Assembly (NCBI RefSeq): GCF_000701505.1 | Contig: NZ_JNJB01000012.1 | Location: forward strand, 124,001-188,000 | From: Dyadobacter crusticola DSM 16708 | Lineage (GTDB): Bacteria > Bacteroidota > Bacteroidia > Cytophagales > Spirosomataceae | Direction of reading: 5' to 3' | DNA: 64,000 bases | Part shown: positions 54,767-63,827 of the stretch, one piece after another | How positions within the stretch are numbered: the first letter of the stretch is position 1 | How the letters are laid out: each line of letters opens with the position of its first letter | The notes under the pieces: generated by a model | What the model was told of the DNA's origin: nothing | The model's database searches: none | Seen by the model: the letters and a program-made list of their open reading frames with translations, nothing else | Position numbers and translations under genes: made by a program

Positions 54767-56110
54767 ATGGAACAAAACAGACGTAATTTCTTAAAAGCAT
54801 CGGGCCTCATCGCCGGCGGTGCGATATTGAATCCGCTGACAGGATACGGCTTCAATAGTTCTGTAAACGAAACGATCAGAGTAGCGCTGATAGGCTGCGG
54901 AGGTAGAGGGACTGGAGCTGCTGCACAAGCTTTGAGCACATCTCAAAACGTTCAGATCGTAGCAATGGCCGATGCATTTAAAGATCGTCTGGATGATGCA
55001 TACAAAAACCTTACTGCAAAGAAATACAAAGACGCAACTGGAAAAGCTGTTGATACTGCTACCAAGGTTAATGTGCCTGACGACCGTAAATTCGTCGGTT
55101 TTGATGCATTCAAGAAAGCCATCGCATTGAAAGATGTAGATGTGGTGATTTTGGCAACACCTCCGGGCTTCCGTCCATCGCACTTCGAGGAGGCTGTCAA
55201 AAATGACAAGCATATCTTTATGGAGAAGCCAGTTGCTACTGACGCGCCAGGTATCCGTAAGGTGCTGGAAATCGCTGAGCAGGCTAAAAAGAAGAAATTG
55301 AATGTAGTAGTAGGTTTGCAGCGTCACTATCAGGCAAATTACATTGAGGCAATCAAAAGAATCCACGATGGCGCAATCGGTGATATCGTTGGCGGACAGG
55401 TATACTGGGTAGGAAACAGCCCCTGGATGAAGGAGCGCCAGCCAAACCAGACTGAAATGGAATACCAAATGAGAAACTGGTATTACTTCAACTGGCTTTG
55501 CGGCGACCATATCTCGGAGCAGCACGTTCACAACATTGACGTAGCCAACTGGGTGAAAAAGGGTTACCCTGTCGAAATCCAGGGAACAGGCGGACGTCAG
55601 GTGCGTACCGGGAAAGCTTACGGTGAAATTTACGATCACCACACACTCGACCTGGTTTATGCAGACGGAACAGTTATTTCCAGCCAGTGCCGCCAGTTCG
55701 AAGGAACGTGGAACCGCGTTGATGAAGCGTTTGTAGGAACGAAAGGCCGCATTGACAGCTTCGACGGCAAGAAAACAGCATTAAAAGACTACAAAGGCGG
55801 CGTTATCTATCAGCATGATGGTAAAGCCGACAAGAATCCATATCAGGTAGAGCACGACGAATTGTTTGCTGCTATTGCGAAAGGCGAATACAAGTTTGCT
55901 GACGCAGAGAATGGCGCAAAAAGTACAATGACCGCGATTATGGGCAGAATGGCTACTTACTCCGGTAAAATGGTGAAGTGGGACGAAGCGCTGAACTCAG
56001 ACATTAATTTGTTCCCTGATAAACTTGCGTGGGATGCTTCTCCGAAAATTATGCCTGGCCCGGATGGACTTTATCCTGTGGCGGTGCCTGGTAAAAGTCA
56101 GGTTATCTGA
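54767..56110 (+). CDS. Tat-exported Gfo/Idh/MocA oxidoreductase
   Basis: A 447-residue NAD(P)-dependent oxidoreductase. The N-terminus carries a Tat signal (RRNFLKASGLIAGGAIL), then a Rossmann domain (VALIGCGGRGTGAAAQ), the EKPVATD motif at about residue 155, and a C-terminal domain with DHISEQHVHNIDVANW. Periplasmic members of this family often act on sugars or sugar derivatives, such as N-acetylgalactosaminides, through an oxidation-elimination route. Pairing with the SUMF1-fold protein points to a periplasmic carbohydrate role, but the substrate is not known. Confidence 0.86.
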   Translation: MEQNRRNFLKASGLIAGGAILNPLTGYGFNSSVNETIRVALIGCGGRGTGAAAQALSTSQNVQIVAMADAFKDRLDDAYKNLTAKKYKDATGKAVDTATKVNVPDDRKFVGFDAFKKAIALKDVDVVILATPPGFRPSHFEEAVKNDKHIFMEKPVATDAPGIRKVLEIAEQAKKKKLNVVVGLQRHYQANYIEAIKRIHDGAIGDIVGGQVYWVGNSPWMKERQPNQTEMEYQMRNWYYFNWLCGDHISEQHVHNIDVANWVKKGYPVEIQGTGGRQVRTGKAYGEIYDHHTLDLVYADGTVISSQCRQFEGTWNRVDEAFVGTKGRIDSFDGKKTALKDYKGGVIYQHDGKADKNPYQVEHDELFAAIAKGEYKFADAENGAKSTMTAIMGRMATYSGKMVKWDEALNSDINLFPDKLAWDASPKIMPGPDGLYPVAVPGKSQVI

Positions 56111-56131
56111 TCTTTTCCATTCAAATATTAC

Positions 56132-56168
56132 AAACAAAAAATGGCTCATGACGAGCCATTTTTTGTTT
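56132..56168. terminator. Terminator after the Gfo/Idh/MocA gene
   Basis: Perfect 16-bp stem AAACAAAAAATGGCTC (56132-56147) with GAGCCATTTTTTGTTT (56153-56168) and a 5-nt loop. The T-run lies within the right arm, so it can stop transcription in this direction. Confidence 0.88.
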
Positions 56169-56276
56169 CCATTCCCTGGTATCTCCCATCAATAAGCGAC
56201 AGAAAAGTTAATGCGGTAAGTAGCATTTGCCGAAACAATTTTTTACATTCGGTAAGAGATCTTTTACGATCTTAAT

Positions 56277-56492
56277 GTGGAACGAAACAAATGGTCAGTG
56301 AAACTTGGACTAGGAAACGCTGCACTTATTCTGCTCACCGGTATGATGACAATACTTACCGGTGTATTCCTCAACACCTCTCAAACACAAGTAAGTAATC
56401 CCATTATCCTTGCTGGCCTTATAATCGAATTTCTGGGAACGATCTGGCTAGTTCTGAGCCTCAATCAGCGCCGCAGAAAACACCGGCTATGA
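56277..56492 (+). CDS. Small two-TM membrane protein, unknown function
   Basis: A 71-residue protein with two hydrophobic segments (GNAALILLTGMMTILTGVF and IILAGLIIEFLGTIWLVLSL) and a basic end (NQRRRKHRL). The start is a GTG at 56277; the overlapping ATG at 56275 is out of frame and stops after seven codons. The stop is one base from the stop of the convergent aroC. No recognised family. Confidence 0.5.
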   Translation: MERNKWSVKLGLGNAALILLTGMMTILTGVFLNTSQTQVSNPIILAGLIIEFLGTIWLVLSLNQRRRKHRL

Positions 56493-56493
56493 A

Positions 56494-57573
56494 TTAAATT
56501 TTGCTTGATTTGTTCCTAAGGTAAAAATCAGCCAGCACCAACGCTGCCATCGCCTCTACGATAGGTACAGCACGGGGCACAACACAAGGATCGTGACGCC
56601 CTTTTCCCTGCACGACCACGACGTTTCCATTCTGATCCACACTTTCCTGATCCTGCATGATCGTGGCCACTGGCTTGAACGCTACATTGAAGTAAATATC
56701 CTGACCATTGGAAATACCACCCTGTACACCACCTGAGTGATTTGTTCTGGTGTGTACTTTCTCATTTTCGTCCACGAAAAAGGCGTCGTTGTGCTGTGAT
56801 CCAAGTAGTTTAACACCTTCGAACCCGCTTCCGTATTCAAAGCCTTTTACTGCATTGATACTCAACATTGCCTTACCAAGTTCCGCGTGAAGTTTGTCAA
56901 ACACGGGCTCACCTAGTCCCACAGGAGTACCCGTAACTACACAGCTTACTATTCCGCCGATAGAATCGCCTGACTTACGCACATTGTCGATATAATCAAA
57001 CATCTGAGCGGCCATTTCCGGATCCGGGCAGCGGACCGCATTCTCTTCTGCTAGGGAAAGATCCAGCTCATTATATGACTTTTGCAGCTTCATTTGACCA
57101 ACCTGCGATACGTAGCCCGTAATGTTGATGTTCATTTTTGCCAGAAACAATTTAGCGACTGCGCCGGCAGCTACTCTTGCAGCGGTTTCCCGGGCTGAGC
57201 TTCTGCCTCCGCCCCGGTAGTCTCTCGCTCCATATTTTTCCTGGTAGGTGTAATCAGCGTGCGAGGGCCGGAATTGCGTCGCAATGTGAGAATAGTCCTT
57301 GCTTCGCTGATCTTCATTACGAATGATCAATGCAATGGGAGTTCCGGTCGTTTTACCCTCAAAAACGCCAGAAAGAACCTCAAATTCGTCAGCTTCCTTA
57401 CGCTGTGTGGTTATTCTCGATTGTCCTGGCTTACGCCGGGTGAGCTCGCTTTGAATGAAATCGGAATCAAATTCCAGTCCGGCCGGACAGCCTTCAATGA
57501 CTACACCGATCCCAACTCCGTGTGACTCGCCGAAAGTGGCTATCTTAAATATCTTTCCGTAGGTACTTCCCAT
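56494..57573 (-). CDS. aroC: Chorismate synthase
   Basis: A 359-residue cytosolic FMN-dependent enzyme that makes chorismate from EPSP, the last step of the shikimate pathway. Family motifs: [18 protein letters not shown] (split), [18 protein letters not shown] and [15 protein letters not shown]. Length is normal. It lies 2 bp downstream of the BatD-like gene on the same strand, so the two are probably transcribed together, though no functional link is evident. Confidence 0.95.
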   Translation of the reverse strand: MGSTYGKIFKIATFGESHGVGIGVVIEGCPAGLEFDSDFIQSELTRRKPGQSRITTQRKEADEFEVLSGVFEGKTTGTPIALIIRNEDQRSKDYSHIATQFRPSHADYTYQEKYGARDYRGGGRSSARETAARVAAGAVAKLFLAKMNINITGYVSQVGQMKLQKSYNELDLSLAEENAVRCPDPEMAAQMFDYIDNVRKSGDSIGGIVSCVVTGTPVGLGEPVFDKLHAELGKAMLSINAVKGFEYGSGFEGVKLLGSQHNDAFFVDENEKVHTRTNHSGGVQGGISNGQDIYFNVAFKPVATIMQDQESVDQNGNVVVVQGKGRHDPCVVPRAVPIVEAMAALVLADFYLRNKSSKI

Positions 57574-57575
57574 AA

Positions 57576-58979
57576 CTATTTTCTAAAAACCCATATCAGC
57601 GTAGCCAGCAAAATGATGACAATCGCATTGGTTACTTCTTTTAATATTTTCTTGTAATCTGTTCCCTGCTTGCTGCTGTCGAGACTCTCGATGTTATCAT
57701 AAAGACCGGAAGAACCGGACAGAGAAAGATTGGCTATTTTGTAATCCTCTCCTTTAACTTCCAATGATTTGGAGGATCTCAATGTATCATATTTTGCAAG
57801 ATGCGAATTGAAGTAAATCCATTGAAAATACCTCCCGAGCGGAAATGTACCATCTTTACGGGGCACAACAAAGTAGTCGAAAGTCTTTTCTCCAATAACA
57901 TTCTGATAGCTTCTCTTGATTATCTGACTTACCTCAGGCGGATAAATGTCTAGATTGGAATTGCTTAGAACAAGGGGTGTTGGCAAAGCTGCAATGTTCC
58001 CCACGCCCTCCACCTTAAACATATAACGAATGCTCTCGCCTGGATAAACAAGCGCAGCCGACAACGATTCTCTCAAACTATACTGGCCAACTGCCACCTG
58101 GTCCCGCAGCGGATGTTCGGGCAATTGTTTCACTTCCACAGCAACCACCTTAGACCGGAAGGGTTTCACGACCTTTTTATCCACATTTACTGCCGCGCTA
58201 TTATCCGTCACCAACATATCGAGCCGAATGGCGGGAAATACAATTTTCTCCGTGGTAATAGGGAAAAGTCTCGCCTGGTACATATTATATTCGGTGTAGC
58301 GCTTTCCTTTGATTGTAATTCTTCTTTTAATAATCTCTTCAATACCTACATTCTCTTCCCAACAATTAGCTGGTCTTAATGTCTTTAAGATGGATTGAAA
58401 TTGCTCATTGAAGCGATAGAACTCCATATCGACAGGCGCATTTTCAGCGATATAAAGCGATATTTTCAATGCAAAGCCCTCACGTATAAAGACGCGCTTT
58501 TTATCTGTTTGAACCGCAAGAAAAACAGCTTCATTATAATTCTCGATTTCGGCTTCGGGTGGGTCTGCGACTGCCTGCACTGTATTCTCCTCTGTATCCT
58601 GTGACGCCGAAAATACCGCCATTGTCTCTTCTGACCTTAGTTTCTGACCATTTATTGTAAGTGTAAATTCAGGAATCAGGTAGCTGCCGGCCTTCGAAGC
58701 ATAGTACTCCTGCGTGATGGTCTGTATTACAACCTTCTTACCGTCAACAGTACTAATGGAGCTTGTTGCTGATTTGCTGCGCTTTTCCAGGTCACGAATG
58801 TCGGGGAATGTTACGGCCGGCCGTGTTTCAGCATCTCTTAGAACAACGGAAATAGTAAAGGGTTGGCTGAGTGTCAGATTTTTAGGCCCAAGCTCCACAG
58901 TAGCATCAGCATTCTGAACTTGCGCAGTGCAAATAAGAGAATAACACAAAAAAATATTTAATAACGCATATAATCTCAT
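57576..58979 (-). CDS. BatD-like (oxygen tolerance) protein
   Basis: A 467-residue protein: signal peptide [20 protein letters not shown], an extracytoplasmic beta-rich region with [13 protein letters not shown] and later segments ([29 protein letters not shown]) and a C-terminal TM anchor ([17 protein letters not shown]). The pattern fits BatD family proteins of the aerotolerance (bat) operon, with repeated ligand-binding-like beta-sandwiches. No batA, batB, batC or batE lies nearby, so its partners are elsewhere. Its start lies 84 bp from the divergent small gene. Confidence 0.7.
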   Translation of the reverse strand: MRLYALLNIFLCYSLICTAQVQNADATVELGPKNLTLSQPFTISVVLRDAETRPAVTFPDIRDLEKRSKSATSSISTVDGKKVVIQTITQEYYASKAGSYLIPEFTLTINGQKLRSEETMAVFSASQDTEENTVQAVADPPEAEIENYNEAVFLAVQTDKKRVFIREGFALKISLYIAENAPVDMEFYRFNEQFQSILKTLRPANCWEENVGIEEIIKRRITIKGKRYTEYNMYQARLFPITTEKIVFPAIRLDMLVTDNSAAVNVDKKVVKPFRSKVVAVEVKQLPEHPLRDQVAVGQYSLRESLSAALVYPGESIRYMFKVEGVGNIAALPTPLVLSNSNLDIYPPEVSQIIKRSYQNVIGEKTFDYFVVPRKDGTFPLGRYFQWIYFNSHLAKYDTLRSSKSLEVKGEDYKIANLSLSGSSGLYDNIESLDSSKQGTDYKKILKEVTNAIVIILLATLIWVFRK

Positions 58980-59062
58980 TTAAATATTTCGTTATCTTTA
59001 TTAGCAATTGCTATGTCGGAATGTACATTCCGCGTCCCTAAACCACAAAATTAAGTAATCAT

Positions 59063-59266
59063 ATGGCCTCGATGCTTGAATACATTAAAATTATTCTGCA
59101 AAAAGTTAGCTTCGATCGCAGATTGTTCGAGAAAGAGCTTAAAAAAGCGATTCGTATGTTGATGCCAGCTGAGGTTAAGCGTTTAAAGCAATGGTGCTAC
59201 GATCATTATGCTTCAGTGCATCTTCCTGTTCTGAATACCTGCTTTGCGCGGGTTACACCGTCTTAG
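59063..59266 (+). CDS. Small hypothetical protein
   Basis: A 67-residue soluble protein, starting MASMLEYIKIILQKVSF (the Met at 59072 is an alternative). It is rich in Lys and Arg with a helix (FEKELKKAIRMLMPAEVKRLKQWC) and a Cys-containing tail. Followed by a very strong terminator, which supports its being transcribed. No signal peptide; function unknown. Confidence 0.55.
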   Translation: MASMLEYIKIILQKVSFDRRLFEKELKKAIRMLMPAEVKRLKQWCYDHYASVHLPVLNTCFARVTPS

Positions 59267-59278
59267 TATTTTTTTGTT

Positions 59279-59329
59279 TTATAAAAGTAAGAGCCGCCTG
59301 GATTTTCCAGGCGGCTCTTACTTTTATAA
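59279..59329. terminator. Very long perfect terminator hairpin
   Basis: About 24-bp near-perfect stem: left arm 59279-59302, right arm 59306-59329, with a TTT loop. The GC core is GAGCCGCCTGG/CCAGGCGGCTC and A/T-rich flanks on both sides give a bidirectional terminator between the small gene and the TPR gene. Confidence 0.9.
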
Positions 59330-59337
59330 TAGTCTGG

Positions 59338-61098
59338 TTACTTCTTCTTTGGAGTTGCGGCCGTTTTAGCCTTTCCTCCTGTTTGTCCAGCCTCAGGCGA
59401 TGCTACTGCAAGACCCAGGGCTTCCTTAGCTGATGCGTTATCCGGATCAACTTTCAGGAGCTTCTCCCAATATTCCTTTGCTTTCGCAGGATCCTTCTCA
59501 GTGGTTTGGCTGTAAAATGCCAGGTATCCATATGCAAGTCTCAAATATGATTTGTACTTGGATGGGTCCGGATCTTTTTCAGCCAGCTCTGCCAGTTTCG
59601 CATAGTATGGAGCAGAGATACCCTTGTCTATGTTTTCCTGTCTGTCGTAAGCATTGTAAAGCGTACTAGCTCTCCAATAGTATCCATAAGGCCACTCAGG
59701 CAGCTTCTCTGTAACGATCGCAAAGATGGAATCTGCTTTCAGATACAGATTCTTTTTATCCATCGCGATCCTCGCGCTATCAGCGAAGTTTGAATCCGCT
59801 GCTGTTGGTACAGTGAAGCTGGATGCTGTCTGGAAGTTCGCCAAACCTGTGTAGTAATAATCGTTGGCGCTCGCTTTTGCAGTGTCAAGGGCAATACCTT
59901 TTTCATAAGCAGCGGCAGCGTTAGGATAGTCTTTGGCAGCGTAGTACAAGGCAGCAACCTCTTTATAGGTAGTAGCCGCTTCCGTTTTGCTGGTATCCAT
60001 ATCAGCACCTTTCAGGATGTAAAGCACGCCAGTTGAGTCATAACCTTTTTCACCACCATTCTTCTGGTTGTATGCGCGTCCCAAATATTTGTAATCATCA
60101 CCGATGATCTTATCAGGAGCAACTTTCATGAACTCATTCAGGTTCTCAATTGCTTTATCCGGATCGTTTTGTTTAAAGTAAGACCAACCGTACATACGTA
60201 GCGTAATCGGGTTATTGATTTTACCTTTGATCTCTTCCAGCAACTGCAGCGACTTAGCATAATCGTCAGCAGTGAAAGCAAACTGAGCTGCACGCAATTT
60301 CATCTCAGGGTCAGTAGTACCGCTTTTCTGAATGTACATGTCGAAGTTCTCAGCAGCTTGCTTGTATTTCTGAGCAAAGAAATACAATTCGGCAAGATCC
60401 TTGTAAGCAGGTGCAAAGTTGGCATCAGCTTCAATCGCCTTCTTGTAGTTTTCCAGAGCCAGGTTGTAGTTTTTACCACGCAGGTAAATCTGACCAATAC
60501 GATTGTGGGCTACTGCATAGTTAGGCTTAGCTGTCAACGCATATTCATAAGCAGTTACAGCATTACCACCTTCATTACGTAACATCAAAGCATCACCTTT
60601 TGCAATGTAAGCATCAGCGAGATTCTTATCTCTCTTTACTGCTTCATCCAATAACCGGATAGCTTCTGCTGGATCGTTTTGCTTTTCAAATAGCGTGTAA
60701 GCCTCCCCAATACGGTAAAGAACCTCTGCATCCTTTTTCTTCTTCTTTTCAGCTTCGTCGAAGAGTTCCTTTGCTTTTGCACGGTCACCCTTTCCAAGCG
60801 CCACGGTTCCCAGACCGACTTTGTTCAAATAAGATTTATCATCAACCTGCAAACCTTTTTCAAACGCTTTCTGCGCTTCATCCAACTGGTCAGTCTTTAT
60901 ATAGTAATATCCCAGATAGTACTGGTTATCGGCCGAAGGGCTGCCCTCTGCGAGCTTTTTGAATACCTCGCCCGCCTCATTGTAACGTTCTCCGTGTATC
61001 AATGCCAAGCCATCCTGCACCGTTTGGGCGTGTAATTGCACAAAGGCTAATAATCCAAATACCAGTGCTACTAACTTTACTTTCATGTTTCTGTTCAT
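59338..61098 (-). CDS. Exported tetratricopeptide repeat protein
   Basis: A 586-residue protein. Signal peptide MKVKLVALVFGLLAFVQLHAQ (the Met at 61086 may be the true start) is followed by about ten TPR-like helix pairs (for example QYYLGYYYIKTDQLDEAQKAF and AVAHNRIGQIYLRGKNYNLA). The tail is Lys/Ala-rich (GGKAKTAATPKKK). It ends the exbD-exbD-tonB cluster. TPRs of this kind usually act as scaffold in the periplasm; a link with the TonB system is inferred from position only. Confidence 0.82.
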   Translation of the reverse strand: MNRNMKVKLVALVFGLLAFVQLHAQTVQDGLALIHGERYNEAGEVFKKLAEGSPSADNQYYLGYYYIKTDQLDEAQKAFEKGLQVDDKSYLNKVGLGTVALGKGDRAKAKELFDEAEKKKKKDAEVLYRIGEAYTLFEKQNDPAEAIRLLDEAVKRDKNLADAYIAKGDALMLRNEGGNAVTAYEYALTAKPNYAVAHNRIGQIYLRGKNYNLALENYKKAIEADANFAPAYKDLAELYFFAQKYKQAAENFDMYIQKSGTTDPEMKLRAAQFAFTADDYAKSLQLLEEIKGKINNPITLRMYGWSYFKQNDPDKAIENLNEFMKVAPDKIIGDDYKYLGRAYNQKNGGEKGYDSTGVLYILKGADMDTSKTEAATTYKEVAALYYAAKDYPNAAAAYEKGIALDTAKASANDYYYTGLANFQTASSFTVPTAADSNFADSARIAMDKKNLYLKADSIFAIVTEKLPEWPYGYYWRASTLYNAYDRQENIDKGISAPYYAKLAELAEKDPDPSKYKSYLRLAYGYLAFYSQTTEKDPAKAKEYWEKLLKVDPDNASAKEALGLAVASPEAGQTGGKAKTAATPKKK

Positions 61099-61174
61099 TT
61101 TTTACCGGGTTAAAATAGTGATAAAAAATTTGGCTTTTTCAATAACAAATCCAAATCTATTAAAATTCTGTACT

Positions 61175-62131
61175 TTAAAAGTTTGCCCCGGTAGTGATCT
61201 CGAGTTCACGCGGGTAAGGTACCGTAGGAAGCAATCCCATCTTCTGAATAATCAATCCTCCTACGTCCCTGGCTATATAAGTCATCAATCCACCACCTAA
61301 ACCTGAGTAGCCTTCACGACTGAGAATATATAGGTCCCTATGCAAGGGATATCTTTTAAATTCCAACCCACTTTGAAAGGGCTGTATGTAATCCGACAAA
61401 GAATCGGGATTTGTCTTCTTGGAGACTCCCAACACGTGTATACCTTGTGAAAGTTCCTCGGATGCAAGAGAATGACCGTCGCTAATCCAGCTTACACCAA
61501 TAAATCCGAGGTATAAAGGATTCTTCCTGATCTGCTCAATTACCTTCTCATTAGAACCTGAGGAAATTATCCTCAAATTTCTGATGTCTTTGACCTTAAA
61601 TTTCTCAAGAATATAATTGAGGTTACTTGCATTCGCATTGTCAAATACCAAGGTGATCGGCCCCTTTTGGTTTCCACCTTTAAGTTGAGACCAATCCTTC
61701 AACTTGCCTTCCATGATAGCCTGTACTTCGGCCATTGTAATCAGGCTGTCGGTATTAGCCTTACTCACAACAAGAGCGAGCCCATCGGTTGCAATATGCT
61801 GGTATTTCTGACTGCTCTTTTGTCTTCTTATAATCTCCAACTCCTTCTCATTCAATTGCCTCGTCGAGAAGACAATACGCGCACTGTCGTTCAGCAATTG
61901 TCTTATAGCCTCTTGCTCAGGTTTGTAATCAACTTTAAAATGCGCATTTGGATAAATTCCCTCGTAAGCATTCGTAAGCGCGCTAACCAACGGCTTGAAA
62001 GACTCATCAGAAGCAACTGTAATCGTACCCTGTCGGGGATTATCCAAATCACTGTTTCCAGACCCGCAGTTCAGCAAGCCAAACACTCCGCAGACACCTA
62101 ATACTGCCAGTCCTAATAACCTGAATTTCAT
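61175..62131 (-). CDS. PstS-like substrate-binding lipoprotein
   Basis: A 318-residue lipoprotein with signal MKFRLLGLAVLGVCGVFGLLN and Cys22, followed by acidic and polar residues. The body resembles PBP-like-2 phosphate-binding proteins: GTITVASDESFKPLVSAL, RIVFSTRQLNEKEL, HIATDGLALVVSKAN, LGFIGVSWISDG and RDLYILSREGYSGLGG. No PstC, PstA or PstB genes are adjacent. It is embedded in the exbD-tonB-TPR cluster and overlaps the 2-TM gene by 4 bp, so a role tied to TonB energy transduction or phosphate capture is possible. The ligand is not established. Confidence 0.8.
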   Translation of the reverse strand: MKFRLLGLAVLGVCGVFGLLNCGSGNSDLDNPRQGTITVASDESFKPLVSALTNAYEGIYPNAHFKVDYKPEQEAIRQLLNDSARIVFSTRQLNEKELEIIRRQKSSQKYQHIATDGLALVVSKANTDSLITMAEVQAIMEGKLKDWSQLKGGNQKGPITLVFDNANASNLNYILEKFKVKDIRNLRIISSGSNEKVIEQIRKNPLYLGFIGVSWISDGHSLASEELSQGIHVLGVSKKTNPDSLSDYIQPFQSGLEFKRYPLHRDLYILSREGYSGLGGGLMTYIARDVGGLIIQKMGLLPTVPYPRELEITTGANF

Positions 62132-62349
62132 AGTTCCTCCTGATTTCTTCTCCGCCAGACCCTGTATCCTCTGTAAGCGCCATACAAAATAAGTGTGCCA
62201 GCAAACGCGTACCTGGGTACGCTTCCAACTGGTAACAACCTAAAAGACAAGGAGGAGAGGATCAAAAAGACCCCTCCTCCTATGTATGTCAAAGCCATCA
62301 ACACAGAGGTCAGATCAGCGATCTTCTCATGCAATGGTTTTTCCGTCAT
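62128..62349 (-). CDS. Small two-TM membrane protein
   Basis: A 73-residue protein with two hydrophobic segments (LTSVLMALTYIGGGVFLILSS and YAFAGTLILYGAYRGYRVW) and a C-terminal RRRNQEEL. Its stop overlaps the PstS-like start by 4 bp (62128-62131) and it lies 3 bp after the tonB stop, so it is part of the operon. No recognised family; probably an inner-membrane component of the cluster. Confidence 0.7.
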   Translation of the reverse strand: MTEKPLHEKIADLTSVLMALTYIGGGVFLILSSLSFRLLPVGSVPRYAFAGTLILYGAYRGYRVWRRRNQEEL

Positions 62350-62352
62350 GAG

Positions 62353-63177
62353 TTACTCCAGTTGGAAATTAATTGGCAGGTTGTATTTAACACGAACTGC
62401 ACGTCCTGACTGCTTCCCTGGTTTCCACTTCGGCATTGCTTTCACAACGCGGATAGCTTCTTCGTCGCAACCAAAACCCAATCCTTTTAACACTGACACA
62501 TCCTGGATACTTCCATCCGTATTAACAACGAATGACATAAAAACCCTTCCGGAAACGTTAGCACGAGATGCTGCACTTGGATACTTGATATTTTTACCTA
62601 AGTATTTGTACATTTCCGCAGTACCACCTGGAAATTCAGGCTGCTGCTCAACCACTGTAAAGACCTTCTCAGGCTCAGGTGCAGCTTCAACTACCGTTCC
62701 CTTACTTGGGGCAGCGACAGCTTCAGGAGCTACAATGATTTCGTTTGCGTTAGGATCTCCTTCAATGGTCTTATCAGCAACAACAGCCTCTTTGATCTCT
62801 TCAACTGTTGGAGGTGGTACCTCTTCAGGAACTTCTTCATCCTTTTTTACCTCAGGAGGCAAGAACTTCACCGTATTCACCTTAGGCTGCTCTACTGGAG
62901 GCGGCGGTGGCGGTGGCGGTTCTGCCGGGTCAATTGGCGGCGGTGGTATTTTCATTAAATCCACTTCAACCATTACTTCCTCTTCTTCCTGCCCTGCTGT
63001 CAGTCTATTGATGATAGACGGAGTAAACATTGCAAGAACAAAAAGTGCAGCTCCGATCAGAGTGGCCTTCGTAACATCAGCACGATAGCCTTTACGAAGT
63101 TCAAATGCACCGTACGCCTTATTACGATCAGCAAACACTATGTCATCCAGTGTTGCATTCGGGCCTAGTTCTGCCAT
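62353..63177 (-). CDS. tonB: Energy transducer TonB
   Basis: A 274-residue TonB protein. An N-terminal cytosolic part leads to one TM (VTKATLIGAALFVLAMFTPSII, about 33-55), then a Pro-rich periplasmic spacer (IPPPPIDPAEPPPPPPPPVEQP, in part) and acidic Glu/Val/Lys repeats. The C-terminal TonB domain (about 185-274) has VEQQPEFPGGTAEMYKYL, NVSGRVFMSFVVNTDGSI and WKPGKQSGRAVRVKYNLPI. It couples proton motive force, via ExbBD, to TonB-dependent receptors such as the BtuB-like protein in this window. ExbD genes lie upstream in the same unit. Confidence 0.93.
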   Translation of the reverse strand: MAELGPNATLDDIVFADRNKAYGAFELRKGYRADVTKATLIGAALFVLAMFTPSIINRLTAGQEEEEVMVEVDLMKIPPPPIDPAEPPPPPPPPVEQPKVNTVKFLPPEVKKDEEVPEEVPPPTVEEIKEAVVADKTIEGDPNANEIIVAPEAVAAPSKGTVVEAAPEPEKVFTVVEQQPEFPGGTAEMYKYLGKNIKYPSAASRANVSGRVFMSFVVNTDGSIQDVSVLKGLGFGCDEEAIRVVKAMPKWKPGKQSGRAVRVKYNLPINFQLE

Positions 63178-63208
63178 GGCGCGTATTAGTTAATAGGTTA
63201 GATAAAAA

Positions 63209-63790
63209 TTATTGGTCTTTCGGAACAATCTTGTCACCCAACAGCTTCTTTTCAGAATCCGTCAAAGTTTCCACAAGCGCGTACCTTTTGGATTTCGTAA
63301 TTGCCATCTCATCCAATACGTCAACCATGTTCTTGTAGGTTGATACCTGGGTTGGCTTGATTACAACTACAAAAGGATCGTTCCCTTTTTCGTCTTTCGG
63401 GTTAGCAGCATTGATACGTTTCTGAGATGCAAAAATTACACTTCGCAAATCAAATCCGTAACGCGTTGTCTTCAAAGACGCTTCTGCCTTATCGTCATCC
63501 GCAGCTACTCCGTCCAGATAGTACACATCATCATTGGCACCCATGAAAAGGGTCAACACCTTTGATGCTTTTAAAGGTTCGGTTTTCTCCTGATCTTCCT
63601 TGTCAGTTTTATCGGGTACCGCTAACGACATCGAAGTAGGCTTCGACATGGTTGTTGCAAGCATAAAAAACGTGATAAGCAAAAATCCTAAGTCCACCAT
63701 TGGTGTCATGTCTACACGGGTAGACATTTTCTTACCCCGAACCTTACCGTCGCCTTTGCCACCACCACCCGATTCTTCAATTGCTGCCAT
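63209..63790 (-). CDS. exbD: Biopolymer transporter ExbD, first copy
   Basis: A 193-residue ExbD/TolR-type protein. A charged N-terminus (KGDGKVRGKKMSTRVD) is followed by one TM with the functional Asp (TPMVDLGFLLITFFML), then an extended periplasmic domain. ExbD with ExbB uses the proton motive force to energise TonB. A second exbD-like frame lies directly upstream at 63828-64000, as is common in Bacteroidota. ExbB is presumably beyond the window. Confidence 0.92.
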   Translation of the reverse strand: MAAIEESGGGGKGDGKVRGKKMSTRVDMTPMVDLGFLLITFFMLATTMSKPTSMSLAVPDKTDKEDQEKTEPLKASKVLTLFMGANDDVYYLDGVAADDDKAEASLKTTRYGFDLRSVIFASQKRINAANPKDEKGNDPFVVVIKPTQVSTYKNMVDVLDEMAITKSKRYALVETLTDSEKKLLGDKIVPKDQ

Positions 63791-63827
63791 TTCTTGCTTT
63801 AATTAAAATGAATTACTTAATAACACC

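Noticed and set aside
62195..63088. 297-residue plus-strand frame opposite tonB
   Set aside because: It is a low-complexity Gly/Ser/Thr shadow caused by the Pro/Glu-rich tonB codons.
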